Shown here: positions 9,111 to 18,020 of the stretch, one piece after another
Layout of the letters: each line of letters begins with the position of its first letter
Position numbering within the stretch: the first letter of the stretch is position 1
Assembly: GCA_016214845.1 (NCBI GenBank)
Contig: JACRMS010000020.1
Location: 1-64,000, forward strand
Length of the DNA stretch: 64,000 nucleotides
Source: Nitrospirota bacterium
GTDB taxonomy: Bacteria > Nitrospirota > Thermodesulfovibrionia > UBA6902
Direction: 5' to 3'
Made by a program: the position numbers and the translations under genes
Notes under the pieces: model-generated
The model's database searches: none
Told to the model about the DNA's origin: nothing
Seen by the model: the letters and a program-made list of their open reading frames with translations, nothing else

Positions 9111-10418
9111 ATGATAAAAACAACTTTCATTGCAATAACACTGATACTGACTGTCCTGTTACTTTCAATATTTCCTAAGCAGATGCTCAGCCCCGGCGAC
9201 CTTTTGAAAGGCCACCGGCACATGGACAATGATTGCCTGAAATGCCATGTCCTTTTAACCGGCAGCATGGGAGAAAAGTGCGTCTCGTGCCACAAGCTTT
9301 CCAGCATAGGAAAATTTCTGGTATCAGGTGCCGCGGTCAATGCGGACTCAAGACCCGGGAAGGCGCACTTTCACCAGCTTTTTTCAAACGAGTCATGTTC
9401 ATCTTGCCATAGTGAACATACGGGGAGAAAGGTAGATGCCGCCCCGAAATTTTCTCACACATTACTGCCGGTCAAGAATATAGGGAATTGTTTAAGCTGC
9501 CACCAGAAACCTTCCGACGCGCCGCACCAGCGGTATGGTCAAAACTGCGGGCAGTGCCATAATACAACCGGCAACTGGCGCGCGGCAAAGGTCGCTCACG
9601 ACTACTTCCGCTTTGACAAAAATCACACGCCTGACTGCCTGAAGTGTCATCCGTCAAACAACAACTATAAGGAATTTACCTGTTACGGCTGCCATGACCA
9701 TACGCCTGAAAAGGTCCGGCAGGCGCATCAGCAAAAGGGCATTTTAAGTTATAAAAATTGCACGGTCTGCCATCCAAGCGGCGACGGAAAAGATGCTGAA
9801 CGCATCTTGATGCTGGTGAAAAACCAGCATGTCACTGAGAGTGGCTCACAAGGGGATGGTTACAGGCAGCTTGCAAGTTACAAAAATATCGCCCCTGCTG
9901 TGATAAGGGACAACAGCATAAGCAACTGCCTGTCATGCCACCAAAGGCCGTTTGACACCTTGCACCAGAACAACCAAAGCTGCAATCAGTGCCACTCCAC
10001 AAACAGTTGGCGCACCGCGAGGATCGACCACGCGCAGTTTTTCCGTTTTGACAGAAACCATAATTCCGACTGCAAGACATGTCACCAGAGCGGTAACTAC
10101 AAAGAATATACATGCTACGGCTGTCATGAACATTCGCCGTCAAAGATCCAGCGGAAACATCAGAAAGAAGGCCTGTTCAGTTATCAAAATTGTTCGGCCT
10201 GTCATCCAAGCGGCAATGAAGACGATGCCAGGCGCACGGCAAGGTCAATAAGAGATCAGCATGGTATGGAAAGCAGCTTCAGCGGCGGGGCTTATAACCC
10301 GTCAGAAGGCTACGGGCAAGCCGGATATAATTACATCGAAGCCCGTGATAACCAATATGGCGGTTACGATAAACGTCAAAAACATCAGAAGGATGATGAG
10401 GAAGAGGATGATGACTGA
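9111..10418 (+). CDS. 13-haem c-type cytochrome with duplicated five-haem module
   Basis: The 435-aa protein has an N-terminal membrane anchor or uncleaved signal (about 5-22) and 13 CxxCH haem-binding motifs. Haems 1-3 lie in the first 110 residues. Haems 4-8 and 9-13 form two copies of the same order: CLSCHQ, C(G/N)QCH, C(L/K)xCH, CYGCH, then C(T/S)xCHPSG. The FRFD(K/R)NH and YK(E)xTCYGCH contexts also repeat. The tail is Tyr/Gly-rich and ends in an acidic run (DDEEEDDD). It is periplasmic and likely carries electrons from the membrane protein upstream to other periplasmic or outer-membrane acceptors; the acceptor cannot be inferred. Translation is coupled to the upstream gene. Confidence 0.92.
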   Translation: MIKTTFIAITLILTVLLLSIFPKQMLSPGDLLKGHRHMDNDCLKCHVLLTGSMGEKCVSCHKLSSIGKFLVSGAAVNADSRPGKAHFHQLFSNESCSSCHSEHTGRKVDAAPKFSHTLLPVKNIGNCLSCHQKPSDAPHQRYGQNCGQCHNTTGNWRAAKVAHDYFRFDKNHTPDCLKCHPSNNNYKEFTCYGCHDHTPEKVRQAHQQKGILSYKNCTVCHPSGDGKDAERILMLVKNQHVTESGSQGDGYRQLASYKNIAPAVIRDNSISNCLSCHQRPFDTLHQNNQSCNQCHSTNSWRTARIDHAQFFRFDRNHNSDCKTCHQSGNYKEYTCYGCHEHSPSKIQRKHQKEGLFSYQNCSACHPSGNEDDARRTARSIRDQHGMESSFSGGAYNPSEGYGQAGYNYIEARDNQYGGYDKRQKHQKDDEEEDDD

Positions 10419-10420
10419 GT

Positions 10421-11596
10421 TTAAATTGCCTTCCCTATCCTCTGCACAGCTTCTTTCATTCTCTTTGCCGGAACTGTCAGCGCAAAGCGGATGTAGCCTT
10501 CTCCCGGCGCGCCAAAACCGTTGCCGGGAGTGCCAAGCACTCCGGCGTTTTCAAGGAGATGAGCAACGAAGCTGGATGAATTGAAACCCTTCGGCACTTT
10601 TGCCCAGAGGTAAAAAGTCGCGCGCGGTTTCTGGACTTTCAGGCCGATGTTCTTTAAGCCGTTGTACAGGACATCTCTTCTTTCCTGGTAGGTGTCCCTT
10701 ATTTTTTTGAGGACGGCATCGCCGGTATTCAGCGCCTCAATTCCGGCCTCCTGCACTGCCTGAAAGATACCGGAGTCGAGATTAGTCTTTATCTTTCCAA
10801 GCCCCGCTAACGCGTTTGCGTTTCCCGCTGCAAAGCCGATCCTCCATCCCGTCATGTTGTATGTCTTTGAGAGCGAGTGGAACTCGATGCCCACGTCTTT
10901 GGCCCCGGGCATTTGAAGAAAGCTCATGGGTTTTTTGCCGTCATAATAAACCTCGGAATACGCGGCATCATGGCATACAAGAATATTGTTCTTTGCTGCA
11001 AACCCGATCACGTTATTATAAAAATTCCTGTCCGCAACGGCAGACGTAGGATTATTGGGATAGTTGATAAACATGAGCTTTGCCTTTTTCAGGACATCCC
11101 GGGGAATTGCCTTTAAGTCAGGAAGATATTTGTTCTTCTCGATCAGCGGCATGATGTGGCTCTTTCCGCCCGCAAAGAGCGTGGCAACGGGGTAGACAGG
11201 ATATCCCGGAGACGGCACAAGCACAAAGTCGCCGGGATTTATAAACGCAAGGGGTATGTGCCCGATGCCTTCTTTTGAGCCGATGAGCGAAAGGACCTCG
11301 GTCTTCGGATCAAGCTTCACGTTAAATCTCCTCTTGTACCAGTCCGCCACCGCCTGCCTGAAAGAAAGCATTCCTTCATACGACGGATAACGGTGGTGCG
11401 CGGGATTTTCAACGGCCTTCTTCATCCTCTGAACAATGTTTTTCGGGGTCGGGATGTCAGGGTCGCCGATGCTTAGATCTATTACGTCAATGCCCTTTTT
11501 CAGGGCCTCCTGCTTCATCTTGTCAATCGCCGCAAAGAGATAGGGCGGCAGGCCCTTTACCCTTCTGGCAAGGTCAATGGAAATTTTTTTATGCAA
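10421..11596 (-). CDS. dapL: LL-diaminopimelate aminotransferase-type PLP enzyme
   Basis: Class I/II PLP aminotransferase of 391 aa. It contains [44 protein letters not shown] and the PLP-lysine motif [15 protein letters not shown], with a C-terminal arginine in [10 protein letters not shown]. The GSKEGI and IGDPD contexts fit the DapL family, which converts tetrahydrodipicolinate directly to LL-diaminopimelate for lysine and peptidoglycan. Substrate specificity cannot be proven from the sequence; related aminotransferases look similar. It is convergent with the multihaem cytochrome, with only 2 bp between stops. Confidence 0.85.
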   Translation of the reverse strand: MHKKISIDLARRVKGLPPYLFAAIDKMKQEALKKGIDVIDLSIGDPDIPTPKNIVQRMKKAVENPAHHRYPSYEGMLSFRQAVADWYKRRFNVKLDPKTEVLSLIGSKEGIGHIPLAFINPGDFVLVPSPGYPVYPVATLFAGGKSHIMPLIEKNKYLPDLKAIPRDVLKKAKLMFINYPNNPTSAVADRNFYNNVIGFAAKNNILVCHDAAYSEVYYDGKKPMSFLQMPGAKDVGIEFHSLSKTYNMTGWRIGFAAGNANALAGLGKIKTNLDSGIFQAVQEAGIEALNTGDAVLKKIRDTYQERRDVLYNGLKNIGLKVQKPRATFYLWAKVPKGFNSSSFVAHLLENAGVLGTPGNGFGAPGEGYIRFALTVPAKRMKEAVQRIGKAI

Positions 11597-11722
11597 TTTA
11601 TTCCTCCTGAAAGTTTTGTAAACTAAAAAAGTCCTCTATTATACGGAGTTTGACGGAATTATTTCAAAACCTGTTCAATCAATGTATAATTTAATCTTAT
11701 AAAAAACATACTGGAGGAAGAT

Positions 11723-12523
11723 ATGAAACATTTAACGAAATACATTTTACTATTATTGTGCGGGTTGATTATAGCCTGCGCGCAAAAAAGTGAGATGCGC
11801 AGCGGGCCGGTTGAATATAAATCGGACAACGTAACATTGAAAGGATATCTTGCCGTTGATAATAAATTCAAAGGGAAGAGGCCCGGCATACTCGTTGTGC
11901 ATGAATGGTGGGGGGCCGGCGATTTCGTACGCGACAGGGCGAAGAAGCTTGCGGAGCTTGGCTATACAGCCCTTGCCGTTGACATGTACGGAGACGGTAA
12001 ACAGGCAACCACGCAGGAAGAGGCGGCGGGATACGCAAAAGGGATTTCTTCTGATCCTGAGCTCAGGAAGGCGCGGTTTCTGGCGGCGCTGAATTTATTG
12101 AAACAGCAGGAGACCGTGGACCCTGACCGCATTGCTGCAATCGGATATAGTTTCGGAGGCAATGTTGTGCTGGAAATGGCCCGCGCGGGTGTCGATCTCA
12201 AAGGCGCTGTCACTTTTTATGGAGGCCTGTCAACCAACAATCCGGCCCAGCCAGGAGTTATAAAGGCAAAAATATTAGTGTGCCAGGGGGACAAGGATTG
12301 GTATGTACCGGCCCTCTATGTCACTGAATTTGATCAGGAGATGAAAAAGGCAAATGTTGATTACAAACTCATTACGTATCCAGGCGCCGAGCACGGTTTC
12401 TCCAATCCTGATTCCACGTCAATTGAGCAAAAGTTTAAGATGAAGGTTGCATACAATGCCGAGGCCGATAAAAAGTCATGGGCCGACATGCAGGAATTTT
12501 TCAAAACGATTTTCAAAAAATAA
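11723..12523 (+). CDS. Dienelactone hydrolase family lipoprotein
   Basis: The 266-aa alpha/beta hydrolase has a lipoprotein signal: hydrophobic residues 5-18 followed by a lipobox ending at Cys19 (LIIAC). The dienelactone hydrolase fold is indicated by VHEWWG near residue 59, the nucleophile elbow IGYSFGG near 141, DKDWYVP near 192 and the catalytic His in GAEHGF. The nucleophile is Ser rather than the Cys of classical dienelactone hydrolase, so the substrate is open. A TATAAT at 11685-11690 and GGAGGA before the ATG support the start. Likely located in the periplasm on a membrane. Confidence 0.88.
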   Translation: MKHLTKYILLLLCGLIIACAQKSEMRSGPVEYKSDNVTLKGYLAVDNKFKGKRPGILVVHEWWGAGDFVRDRAKKLAELGYTALAVDMYGDGKQATTQEEAAGYAKGISSDPELRKARFLAALNLLKQQETVDPDRIAAIGYSFGGNVVLEMARAGVDLKGAVTFYGGLSTNNPAQPGVIKAKILVCQGDKDWYVPALYVTEFDQEMKKANVDYKLITYPGAEHGFSNPDSTSIEQKFKMKVAYNAEADKKSWADMQEFFKTIFKK

Positions 12524-12595
12524 CCACAGAGACACAGAGTCACGGAGGAAATAAAAATTGTTTTTGTTATACATTTCCTCTGTGTCTCAGTGACA
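12522..12595. repeat. Dispersed intergenic repeat, ACCACAGAGACACAGAG type
   Basis: The left part (AACCACAGAGACACAGAGTC, 12522-12541) and the right part (CCTCTGTGTCTCAGTGAC, 12577-12594) are imperfect inverted copies of each other. The left part matches 22562-22598 and 44042-44060 as a direct repeat, including the CACGGAGGAAA extension at the first of these. It overlaps the stop region of the hydrolase gene and could form a hairpin in the transcript. Confidence 0.75.
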
Positions 12596-12617
12596 GTGAT
12601 ATGTAATGCGGGATAGT

Positions 12618-13982
12618 TTATTTTGATACGGAAAGCACGCCTGCTAATTCCTTTGCAAAGTCCGATAGCGTTTCATCGCGCGCGCCGAAGATGATATATG
12701 CCTTGTATTCATGAGACCTCTTTAAAATATCTTCCCTGTGCTCGATAACTTCAACAGACTTTCCCGCAGCGCTTATCTCCTCCGCGAGGTCGCGGCTTGA
12801 TATGTCTTTGCCTGCTGTGCCTCCGGCGTAGTAAATCGGCAGGAGCATGAGGTGGTCCCGGTCGCGCAGGTTTTGTATGAAGGCTTCTATGTATTCATTT
12901 TTCATGAGCCGCGTAGGGCCAAACCCGTGCGGCTGGAATATGTAGCAGATATTCTCTTTCAGTTGCCTTACTGTCTTCATCATGGACGAGATCTTATGCG
13001 GATTGTGGGCGTAATCGTCAATGACAAGCCTTTCACCGTCATTCAGGTGAACGTCGAATCTTCTCTCTATCCCTTGGAACTCATGGAGAACTTTGGCAAT
13101 AGCATTCAAAGACACCCCTGTCTCCGAAAGCAAAGCAATACATGAAAGCGCGTTGTAGAGGTTGTATTCTCCGGGTAGTGAAAGAATGAATCTCGTTTCA
13201 TGAACTGAGAACTCCGTGATGAACGGTTTGTAGCTTATTTTTTCTGCCCTGAAATCAGATGGGCTATGGATGGAAAAGGTGATCATGTTTTTATCAGCTA
13301 TTCCAACGAGGTTTGTGTCATCAGCGTTGAGGACAATCTTGTCCTTTGTATTTTTTGCGAGTGTCATGAACATCTTCGCGGTCTCATTGACTGCGTGATG
13401 GTCGAGGGCGAGGTTTAAGATAATGGAGTGCTGCTGCCTGTAATTTACGATAGTGCCGTCCGATTCACAAGCCTCTATAACGAGATATTTGGAATTCCCC
13501 GTGAGCGAATTGCCGGGATTGGAGAAAGATTTAAACTGTTTCACCCTTCCGCCGCCGATGAAATTAGGCTTAAGCCCGAGCTTCTGCATCAGAAATGCAA
13601 GCAGCCCGGACGTGGTTGATTTTCCGCTTGTCCCCGCAACGGCGATCGTGCTGAATGAGGCGGTGATCTCGGCAAGATATTCGGGACGTGTCTTTACCGG
13701 GATTCCAAGCGACCGGGCCTTTATGACTTCGGGCTTGTCAGGCTCCACCGCCGTGCTGAAGACCGTAAGATCAAATGTAGCATCTATTCCATTCCCGTCC
13801 TGGGGCACGATGTTAATACCTCTTGACTGAAATGTTTTTTTCAGCGGATGCAGAGGGTCCATATCAAAGGCCCTGTCAGAGCCGACAATGATATGCCCCT
13901 TGTCTGCCATGAAACAGGCTATGGCAGACATTCCGCTGCCTGCGATCCCGGAGAAAAATATTTTCGATGGCTTGAGGCGCAT
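12618..13982 (-). CDS. murC: UDP-N-acetylmuramate ligase (MurC/Mpl type)
   Basis: Mur-ligase family ATP-dependent amide ligase, 454 aa. The N-terminal UDP-binding Rossmann domain has FFSGIAGSGMSAIA, the ATP P-loop GTSGKSTT lies near residue 118, the central motif EACESDGT near 170, and the C-terminal domain carries DDYAHNP near 325 and QPHGFGPTR. These features fit MurC (adds L-Ala to UDP-MurNAc) or the peptidoglycan-recycling enzyme Mpl. The gene stands alone, outside a division cluster, so I cannot decide between the two. The gene runs opposite to the upstream hydrolase. Confidence 0.8.
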   Translation of the reverse strand: MRLKPSKIFFSGIAGSGMSAIACFMADKGHIIVGSDRAFDMDPLHPLKKTFQSRGINIVPQDGNGIDATFDLTVFSTAVEPDKPEVIKARSLGIPVKTRPEYLAEITASFSTIAVAGTSGKSTTSGLLAFLMQKLGLKPNFIGGGRVKQFKSFSNPGNSLTGNSKYLVIEACESDGTIVNYRQQHSIILNLALDHHAVNETAKMFMTLAKNTKDKIVLNADDTNLVGIADKNMITFSIHSPSDFRAEKISYKPFITEFSVHETRFILSLPGEYNLYNALSCIALLSETGVSLNAIAKVLHEFQGIERRFDVHLNDGERLVIDDYAHNPHKISSMMKTVRQLKENICYIFQPHGFGPTRLMKNEYIEAFIQNLRDRDHLMLLPIYYAGGTAGKDISSRDLAEEISAAGKSVEVIEHREDILKRSHEYKAYIIFGARDETLSDFAKELAGVLSVSK

Positions 13983-14011
13983 TGTCGCGGTATTTTAACA
14001 TTTATAAAAAA

Positions 14012-14043
14012 ATGTAGAGACGCCATTAATGGCGTCTCTACAT
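14012..14043. terminator. Perfect 32-nt palindrome between two minus-strand genes
   Basis: The sequence ATGTAGAGACGCCATT is followed at once by its exact reverse complement. It can form a 16-bp stem in either strand. It lies between the MinD-like gene (ending at 14072) and the MurC-like start. There is no strong U-tract on either side, so it may be a palindromic repeat (similar TGTAGAGACG palindromes are common in other genomes) rather than a classical terminator. Confidence 0.6.
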
Positions 14044-14071
14044 GATCTGAAGATTTATTTTCTAAGGTTCT

Positions 14072-15025
14072 TTACCTGTTGACTGGAGACACGGGGGGAC
14101 AAGCGGTAGTAGGTCTCAAATAGTTCTTCATAATATTGCTGGCCATTTCATAGAAATTAATGCTTGCCAGACTGTCGCGCCTCTTGGCCAGAAAATCCGC
14201 CATATTGTTTATTGACATGCCCAGCACATTGTCGTATTGCACGACCCCGAGATCTTCCATATTAAGGGCAAGGTAATTCTTTGCGACCGACTTGACGATA
14301 TTGCCGACATTTCTTTCTTTTGCGTCCCTTACCATGTTTACGATCAATTTTATTTTTATGTTGTCAATGCACTGGAGCATTTTCTCCTGGTACTCTTCTC
14401 CCAGGGCCTTAAATGAATCGTAGAGCTTGGATATGGAATCAATTGCCTCGCCCTGGACTGAATTGCCGGCCCGTTTAATGAGCTCAGCGGCATTCTCGTC
14501 TTTGCCGAAGGTCTCGTTCAACTGGCGGTAAAGGCTTGCCTTGATAAAGCCGTACGCATTCTGTATTGAGGTTATCTGCGGGGTAAGCACAACTATTTTG
14601 TTCGGGGCATAAAGGAAAAAATCCACTGTAGTAAAAGACGTACCAGCACCGAGGTCCAGAAGGATCAGGTCCGCATCGAGCCTCTTTAAGTGATTGAAGA
14701 GCTTTGTCTTCTGCGTATATTTAGGATTGGCCATTCCCAGTATATCGTCAGCGCCGCAGATTATTCTCAGGTTTTCCACAGGCGTTTCCATTACCACTTC
14801 ATCAATCGTCTCCACTCTCTTATTGATGAAATCCGCCAGGGTATTTTTAGGGTACCGTATGCCGACGAGAGTGTGCAGATTGCTGCCGCCGAGGTCCGCA
14901 TCTACAAGTATGACCTTGTTGCCAAGCCTTGCCAGCGAGGTCCCAAGCAGCAGGGTGACGATGCTCTTTCCGACGCCACCCTTGCCTCCGCCGACTGCCC
15001 AGAATTTATTTTTTATTTCATCCAT
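14072..15025 (-). CDS. MinD/ParA-like P-loop ATPase (FleN/FlhG type)
   Basis: The 317-aa SIMIBI ATPase has a deviant Walker A motif GGGKGGVGKS near residue 12, VILVDADLGGSN (Walker A' type) near 38 and LILLDLGAGTS near 122. The C-terminal part carries LGMSINNMADFLAKR, typical of the MinD relatives that regulate flagellar or pilus number and placement. There is no C-terminal amphipathic MinD helix; the tail is proline-rich. It precedes murC-like and follows a PilZ gene (15 bp apart) in one direction, which is compatible with a surface-motility or c-di-GMP-linked role, but this is inference. Confidence 0.8.
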   Translation of the reverse strand: MDEIKNKFWAVGGGKGGVGKSIVTLLLGTSLARLGNKVILVDADLGGSNLHTLVGIRYPKNTLADFINKRVETIDEVVMETPVENLRIICGADDILGMANPKYTQKTKLFNHLKRLDADLILLDLGAGTSFTTVDFFLYAPNKIVVLTPQITSIQNAYGFIKASLYRQLNETFGKDENAAELIKRAGNSVQGEAIDSISKLYDSFKALGEEYQEKMLQCIDNIKIKLIVNMVRDAKERNVGNIVKSVAKNYLALNMEDLGVVQYDNVLGMSINNMADFLAKRRDSLASINFYEMASNIMKNYLRPTTACPPVSPVNR

Positions 15026-15040
15026 ATAATAATCCCCCGC

Positions 15041-15592
15041 TTATTTTTCGTACTGCTCCCAGAGATTCCACATCATGTTGTGGTCCTTGTTTCTCATTCC
15101 GATCAATTTCTCGATGGCCTCCATCTGCCAATTCTCAACGTCCTGGAATTCGATCCCCAGCTTGATGGAAAAGCTCCGGGGGTCAATCTTTTTTATCCAG
15201 CGGATCAGGGCCAAAATACTCGCCTTGCCTCCGTGAGGAATGCTGAAAGTGATCTTGATTTTTGCGTTATTCAGGTCTTTCAGGCTGAGCCTGCCGTATT
15301 TATCTTCAAACTGCATGCAGGCGCCGCTTAAAGAAATATCTTTTAACTCTCCGTTGTAAGACACGTGTTCGGTGCTTTGTGAAAACAGCTTGAATTCGAC
15401 CGGATAGGTAAAGACAGCGCGCGGGAATTTTCTTCTGTCCGCAAGGTCGTCTTCACTCGCATTATCATCCTCTTCCTGTTCCGTTAATTCTTCTACACGC
15501 GGAGATATGTTATGAGAATGGAGCTTTTCTATTGTTAGATCGATGATATCCCCATCAAGTGAAGATGTTTTTTCCGGCTTCTCTTCCTGCAT
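15041..15592 (-). CDS. PilZ domain protein, probable c-di-GMP receptor
   Basis: The 183-aa protein has an acidic, low-complexity N-terminus (about 1-50) followed by a PilZ domain. The c-di-GMP-binding signatures are both present: RRKFPRA (RxxxR) near residue 53 and DISLSGA (DxSxxG) near 85. The rest of the beta-barrel is visible as ASILALIRWIKK and KLGIEFQDV. It lies 15 bp upstream of the MinD-like ATPase on the same strand, so the two may be co-transcribed. Partner and output are unknown. Confidence 0.88.
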   Translation of the reverse strand: MQEEKPEKTSSLDGDIIDLTIEKLHSHNISPRVEELTEQEEDDNASEDDLADRRKFPRAVFTYPVEFKLFSQSTEHVSYNGELKDISLSGACMQFEDKYGRLSLKDLNNAKIKITFSIPHGGKASILALIRWIKKIDPRSFSIKLGIEFQDVENWQMEAIEKLIGMRNKDHNMMWNLWEQYEK

Positions 15593-15634
15593 ATCAATAT
15601 ATACGGCAGGAAGACATGAAATCTTTAGACGGGG

Positions 15635-16177
15635 TTAAGCAGGCAGTTTCCTCAATCTTGCAAACCTGGTGAATAAGGTTTTATGCTCCGATTCCTTCTT
15701 GAAACCGGCATTCTCAAACATCCCGACAGTCCTCTCCATCTTTACTTTATTCACCTCGACTCCCGGTTCATAGATGGCAAGGATTCCGCCGGGTTTAATG
15801 GCCCTGCTGATATTTATTACAGCGCCATCCTGGTTTTTTATTTCGTGGAAACAGTAATACAGAAGGCACACGTCCGCAAACGAATCCCCAGCGCTGTGTG
15901 AGGCTATGTCGGCAGTAACAAGCTTAACCTTGCCGCCAAATTTCATTACCCTCTTGTTCAGTTTTTTTACCATGCCGGGCTGTAATTCAACAGAGACGAC
16001 TTTTCGCGCGCGCCCGGCAATCGCCTCTGTCAGAAAACCGTTACCCGGCCCGATCTCAAGCACCACGGAATCCGCTCTGATCCCAGATTCATCAAGGACC
16101 TTTTTCCTGTCGGTAAAGGTCTTTCTGATGGGATTATAGAGTACAAATGACAGCCATGAAGGACAGACGTGACTCAC
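15635..16177 (-). CDS. Class I SAM-dependent methyltransferase
   Basis: The 180-aa protein has the SAM-binding motif I VLEIGPGNGFLTEAI near residue 38, an acidic motif II (VVSVELQPGM), a post-I VTADIAS and a motif IV-like region LLYYCFHEI. The C-terminal half contains KPGGILAIYEPG, which is typical of small-molecule or isoprenoid-type methyltransferases. The substrate is unknown. Its start overlaps the PhoH-like stop by 4 bp (ATGA), so it is translated with the upstream gene. Confidence 0.85.
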   Translation of the reverse strand: MSHVCPSWLSFVLYNPIRKTFTDRKKVLDESGIRADSVVLEIGPGNGFLTEAIAGRARKVVSVELQPGMVKKLNKRVMKFGGKVKLVTADIASHSAGDSFADVCLLYYCFHEIKNQDGAVINISRAIKPGGILAIYEPGVEVNKVKMERTVGMFENAGFKKESEHKTLFTRFARLRKLPA

Positions 16178-17439
16178 AACAACTCTGCCGCGCGTTCTGC
16201 GAGGACGGACCGCGCGCTGTGCTTAAGGTTCAGATAGCAGAAGTTCTCTTCCTGTATGAACTTATTTATCAGGTGGGCCAGGCCGTTAGACGCGGCATCA
16301 AGAAAGGGGGAATCGATCTGCTCCAGGTCCCCGGTGAAAACAACCTTTGTCCCCTCCCCGCATCTCGTGATAATAGTCTTGACGTCAAGGGGCCTCAGGT
16401 TCTGCGCCTCGTCAATAATGAGAAAACGCCTCGGCAGGCTTCTGCCCCTGATGTAGGTAAGTGGTTCGATGTGGACGATCCCGGATTCAATCAGGTAGTC
16501 CGCGCTCCGGTAATCGCTTTCTTTGTCATCGCCGTGCTCGTTTGGCGTGCCGACAATGAAGTCCAGATTGTCGTATATCGGCTGCATCCACGGGTGGAGT
16601 TTTTCTGTCACGTCTCCGGGCAGAAAACCCAGATCATTGCCAAGCGGGACGATTGGCCTTGCCACCATGACCTGCTCGTATCTCCTTGAATACTCCGGCG
16701 AGCCTTTGTGTACGGGTTTTGTGCAGAAGTATAAACCGGCGGCGATAGCAAGCAGGGTTTTCCCTGTGCCCGCCCTTCCGGTAAGGGCTATCACGCTTAT
16801 CTGGGGCGACAGGAGGGCATCGATCGCGCATTCCTGCTCTATATTTTTCGGCGAGATGTTCATGACAGAGCGCTGTCTCCTGATAAGCTCCATGTTGCTT
16901 TCGCCATAGACCCTGAATATTTTGTCCCCGGATTTCAGATACCGTACGGATTTAATGCCGTTTGTGACTTCCCCTCCATCGACGATACTCCCGTACCGCT
17001 GGAACACCGTGGTTTTGTCTTTCAGATAATCCTGTGTAACAAGTCCGAGCGCGTCAGCCTTGATCCTGACAGACGTGTCCTTTGACACGAGTATTACGGG
17101 GTGTGGCGCGTTATCGACGTTTGCAAGAGAGACGGCTGCGGAAATGATCCTGTTGTCGTTTGAAGGCCTGGTCAGATGCATGTTCTCTTCGATCATTACA
17201 CGGAGCGAGCCGCCGTTTGGGGTTTTGACACCGGCTGACAAGTTGCCCTGCTCCCTGAAAGAATCTATCAGCCTCAACGCCTGCCGCGCAGAGTACGGGA
17301 TTTCGCCGTTGCCTCTCTTTAATTTATCTAATTCCTCGATGACGGTTATCGGCAATATGATATCGTTGTCTGCAAATTGAAGGATGGCTTCCGGGTCGTG
17401 AATTAATACGTTTGTATCAAGGACAAAAGATTTTTTCAT
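16174..17439 (-). CDS. PIN domain-PhoH fusion protein (PhoH2-like RNA helicase/ribonuclease)
   Basis: The 421-aa protein fuses an N-terminal PIN nuclease domain (DTNVLIHDP near residue 7, with further acidic residues in VIEELDKLKR and the SNDNR region) to a PhoH ATPase domain. The Walker A GRAGTGKT lies near 222 and the Walker B LIIDEAQNL near 345. PIN-PhoH fusions couple RNA unwinding to cleavage and are sometimes linked to toxin-antitoxin loci; no antitoxin gene is seen here. Length is normal for the family. Confidence 0.92.
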   Translation of the reverse strand: MKKSFVLDTNVLIHDPEAILQFADNDIILPITVIEELDKLKRGNGEIPYSARQALRLIDSFREQGNLSAGVKTPNGGSLRVMIEENMHLTRPSNDNRIISAAVSLANVDNAPHPVILVSKDTSVRIKADALGLVTQDYLKDKTTVFQRYGSIVDGGEVTNGIKSVRYLKSGDKIFRVYGESNMELIRRQRSVMNISPKNIEQECAIDALLSPQISVIALTGRAGTGKTLLAIAAGLYFCTKPVHKGSPEYSRRYEQVMVARPIVPLGNDLGFLPGDVTEKLHPWMQPIYDNLDFIVGTPNEHGDDKESDYRSADYLIESGIVHIEPLTYIRGRSLPRRFLIIDEAQNLRPLDVKTIITRCGEGTKVVFTGDLEQIDSPFLDAASNGLAHLINKFIQEENFCYLNLKHSARSVLAERAAELL

Positions 17440-17484
17440 TCCTGTTTATTATAACGGATATTTATTTCTCCGGCTTAAGTTTTT

Positions 17485-17514
17485 TTGCATATTCACGTTG
17501 ATTCCTGATATTAT
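17485..17514 (+). promoter_or_regulatory. Possible promoter upstream of the HAD gene
   Basis: TTGCAT (17485-17490) and TATTAT (17509-17514) are separated by 18 bp in the divergent gap between the PIN-PhoH gene and the HAD gene, about 30 bp before the HAD start. Each hexamer matches the sigma-70 consensus only partly. Confidence 0.35.
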
Positions 17515-17544
17515 TTATTCAAAATTTTTCAGCGGGGGGAAGTT

Positions 17545-18015
17545 ATGCTTGAAATTGACATACCTAATTTCGGCGCAGTAAGGCTCCAGCATCTTGTCAC
17601 AGATTTCACCGGGACCCTATCATTCAACGGGACGCTTATCCCTGGCGTTAAAGAGCGCTTCCTCAAGATATCGGAATTCCTGGACATACATGTGCTGACA
17701 TCCGATACGTTCGGCACCGCGTTGCTGGAATTAAAGGGACTCCCCTGTAAGGTGCATATACTTGAAGGAGAGTACCACGATCTCCAGAAAGAAGAATATG
17801 TTGAAAAGCTCGGCCCGTCTTCCGTGATCGCGTTCGGTAACGGCAACAATGATAGGAAAATGCTGCGGGTCGCAAGGATCGGGGTGGCAGTCACCGAAGG
17901 AGAAGGCTGCGCGGTTGATATACTGATGGCGGGGGACATACACGTCACAAGCATAACTTCAGGGCTTGATCTGCTTCTCAATCCAAAACGGATCAAGGCG
18001 ACGCTGAGATACTGA
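17545..18015 (+). CDS. Small HAD-superfamily hydrolase (soluble P-type ATPase-like)
   Basis: The 156-aa protein keeps the HAD motifs: DFTGTLSFNG near residue 20 (motif I, DxxGTL), LTSDTFG near 51 (motif II) and GNGNNDRKML near 97 (motif IV). It resembles the isolated phosphorylation/nucleotide domain of P-type ATPases seen as a stand-alone protein in archaea and some bacteria; the substrate is unknown. A GGGGGGAAG ribosome-binding site precedes the ATG. The MITE-like element begins 6 bp after its stop. Confidence 0.8.
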   Translation: MLEIDIPNFGAVRLQHLVTDFTGTLSFNGTLIPGVKERFLKISEFLDIHVLTSDTFGTALLELKGLPCKVHILEGEYHDLQKEEYVEKLGPSSVIAFGNGNNDRKMLRVARIGVAVTEGEGCAVDILMAGDIHVTSITSGLDLLLNPKRIKATLRY

Positions 18016-18020
18016 CAAGC

